Assembly (NCBI GenBank): GCA_030598625.1
Contig: JAUVPO010000159.1
Coordinates: forward strand, 1-5,018
Origin: Deferribacteres bacterium
Lineage (GTDB): Bacteria > Nitrospirota > Thermodesulfovibrionia > UBA6902
Direction of reading: 5' to 3'
DNA length: 5,018 nt
Part shown: one piece after another, positions 4,989 through 5,018 of the stretch
How positions within the stretch are numbered: position 1 is the stretch's first letter
Layout: every line of letters starts with the position of its first letter
Notes under the pieces: generated by a model
Database searches by the model: none
What the model saw: the letters and a program-made list of their open reading frames with translations, nothing else
Told to the model about the DNA's origin: nothing
Position numbers and translations under genes: made by a program

Positions 4989-5018
4989 TTATTCTATTAC
5001 TTCCGTAACCACTCCCGC
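4989..5018 (-). CDS. tuf: Elongation factor Tu, last nine codons (cut by window edge)
   Basis: The minus strand reads AGVVTEVIE followed by TAA (4991-4989), which matches the usual end of EF-Tu (VGAGVVTEVIE or similar), the GTPase that brings aminoacyl-tRNA to the ribosome. Only the C-terminal tail of domain 3 is inside the window. The position upstream of rpmG-tRNA-Trp-secE is where tuf is expected, which supports the call despite the short sequence. Confidence 0.85.
   Translation of the reverse strand, partial: AGVVTEVIE

Noticed and set aside
1..5018. Undescribed defence, mobile or biosynthetic system
   Set aside because: Every coding stretch is an identifiable housekeeping gene in conserved order, with no room for an additional gene of any size.

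Overview
The window is a stretch of the conserved bacterial translation/transcription cluster, read entirely from the minus strand. In transcription order (right to left) it holds the last codons of tuf, rpmG (L33), tRNA-Trp(CCA), secE, nusG, rplK (L11), rplA (L1), rplJ (L10), rplL (L7/L12) and the first 406 codons of rpoB, which runs off the left edge. All proteins are full length apart from the two cut by the window ends, and I found no frameshift, insertion sequence, CRISPR array or foreign-looking gene. The plus strand carries only shadow reading frames.

The organism is a bacterium with AT-leaning DNA. Gene order, a tRNA-Trp with encoded CCA between rpmG and secE, a 61-residue single-membrane-segment SecE, and the style of L11 and RpoB point towards Nitrospirota or the former Deltaproteobacteria. 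This is a judgement from memory of such proteins, not a placement.

The genes form one functional unit. SecE is part of the SecYEG channel and NusG is a transcription factor. L11, L10 and L7/L12 build the ribosomal stalk base and stalk, and L1 builds the opposite stalk. EF-Tu acts at the L7/L12 stalk, L33 is a small zinc-binding large-subunit protein, and RpoB is the RNA polymerase beta subunit.

The most informative non-coding content lies in the gaps. There is a 10-bp stem-loop before rplK (candidate L1 autoregulatory site) and a perfect 9-bp hairpin that overlaps the rplK stop and abuts the rplA ribosome-binding site. The 258-bp rplA-rplJ gap is closed by a long-range helix and looks like an L10 leader. 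A 70-nt interrupted stem-loop lies between rplL and rpoB, where E. coli has an RNase III processing site. No wholly new system is visible; the leads are these RNA structures and the start codon of rplJ.
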